This document shows, in pieces, positions 6,117 to 6,437 of a stretch of DNA of 6,437 nucleotides. Made by a program: the position numbers and the translations under genes. Below the pieces are notes generated by a model that saw nothing but the letters and a program-made list of their open reading frames with translations, made no database searches and was not told the origin of the DNA. Where the stretch lies: positions 1 to 6,437 of the forward strand of contig CALMJB010000085.1 in the NCBI GenBank assembly GCA_937864205.1, read 5' to 3'. The DNA is from an uncultured Actinomycetes bacterium (GTDB lineage: Bacteria > Actinomycetota > Actinomycetes > Nanopelagicales > Nanopelagicaceae). Positions within the stretch are counted from its first letter, which is position 1, and the number at the start of each line of letters is the position of its first letter.

Positions 6117-6437
6117 TTAGAGACCAGCTTTTTTTATCGCCGATTTCAACGAATTCCAATAAGCCATTGATGTATATGAAACGCCAGAGACATATGGCAA
6201 AGCTTCGGCGGATTTAGATTTTATGGATTCTATTGAGATTTTCTGATCGGCTACGTAAGGATCAAGTTGATTAATTGCAAATGGTCCGCGACTGGCTGGC
6301 GATTGGTTGCCCGAAATTGCAGAGATTATTCCGTCTTTAAATGTAACTTTCACGGTGACCGTTCCCCATGATCTGCCTCGTTCTGATGCCTCAAATGGAT
6401 TTCCGGTGAAGGTGCCACTGACAGCAGAACTTTGAGT
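6117..6437 (-). CDS. FMN-binding domain protein, probable ApbE substrate (5' end outside window)
   Basis: The frame is open from the window edge, giving 106 codons to the TAA at 6117-6119; the true start lies outside. The fragment covers most of an FMN-binding domain (NqrC/RnfG type). It contains GTFTGNPFEASERGRSWGTVTVKVTF (8-33 of the fragment), DGIISAISG, then PYVSGVSYTSMAYWNSLKSAIKKAGL at the C-terminus. In related proteins the acceptor motif reads D-x-x-S-G-A-T/S. Here it is P-Y-V-S-G-V-S, so Ser87 of the fragment is the likely flavin acceptor, with Pro and Val in place of Asp and Ala. GTG at 6351-6353 is an internal Val codon and a poor start, because the frame and domain similarity run further upstream. 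In actinobacteria such genes are often near ferric-reductase-like membrane proteins and apbE (family knowledge); apbE follows here. Confidence 0.82.
   Translation of the reverse strand, partial: TQSSAVSGTFTGNPFEASERGRSWGTVTVKVTFKDGIISAISGNQSPASRGPFAINQLDPYVADQKISIESIKSKSAEALPYVSGVSYTSMAYWNSLKSAIKKAGL

Noticed and set aside
6129..6135. A7 run (A_AAA_AAA in frame) as a programmed -1 frameshift site near the end of the FMN-binding gene
   Set aside because: The -1 frame reaches a stop within about 14 codons and does not join apbE, which is already in frame 0. No supporting hairpin is evident.

Overview
This 6.4 kb window is a gene-dense piece of a bacterial chromosome, with base composition around 40% G+C by eye and almost no intergenic DNA. 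Two genes point to Actinobacteria. One encodes a GlnR-type orphan regulator, recognisable over its whole length. The other encodes a two-domain mycothiol synthase (MshD), and mycothiol is an actinobacterial thiol. Low G+C, tight packing and many TTG starts fit a streamlined aquatic actinobacterium such as the freshwater acI/Nanopelagicales group. That lineage assignment is inference.

Left part (1-2574). On the minus strand lie the 3'-truncated gene of a DUF4395 membrane protein and, upstream of it, a membrane-anchored thioredoxin (CSSC active site). A 103 bp gap with a perfect 9 bp inverted repeat separates them. Divergently, on the plus strand, glnR and mshD form a tight pair. The thioredoxin and glnR start codons are only 18 bp apart. 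A good sigma70-like promoter for glnR (TTGAAA-N18-TATTCT) lies over the 5' end of the thioredoxin gene and implies a nearly leaderless glnR mRNA. From memory, the order thioredoxin / glnR / mshD matches Mycobacterium tuberculosis Rv0816c-Rv0818-Rv0819, so this is an old actinobacterial block joining nitrogen regulation and thiol redox.

Right part (2576-6437). Five minus-strand genes run without a gap larger than 14 nt and look like one operon. In transcription order they are: a 5'-truncated FMN-binding-domain protein, an ApbE-type FAD:protein FMN transferase, a UPF0303/HbpS-like protein, a PfkB-family sugar kinase, and a class III PLP aminotransferase. The first two form a logical flavinylation pair, with the flavin acceptor followed by the enzyme that attaches FMN. 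The last three have no obvious common pathway.

The mshD and aminotransferase genes converge with one base between their stop codons and no terminator in between. I see no RNA genes, mobile elements, CRISPR arrays or frameshifted genes. I do not see a clearly new system. The points most worth a second look are the unusual residues in the ApbE/FMN-acceptor pair, the in-frame junction between those two genes, the mixed composition of the five-gene operon, and the repeat cluster upstream of the DUF4395 gene.
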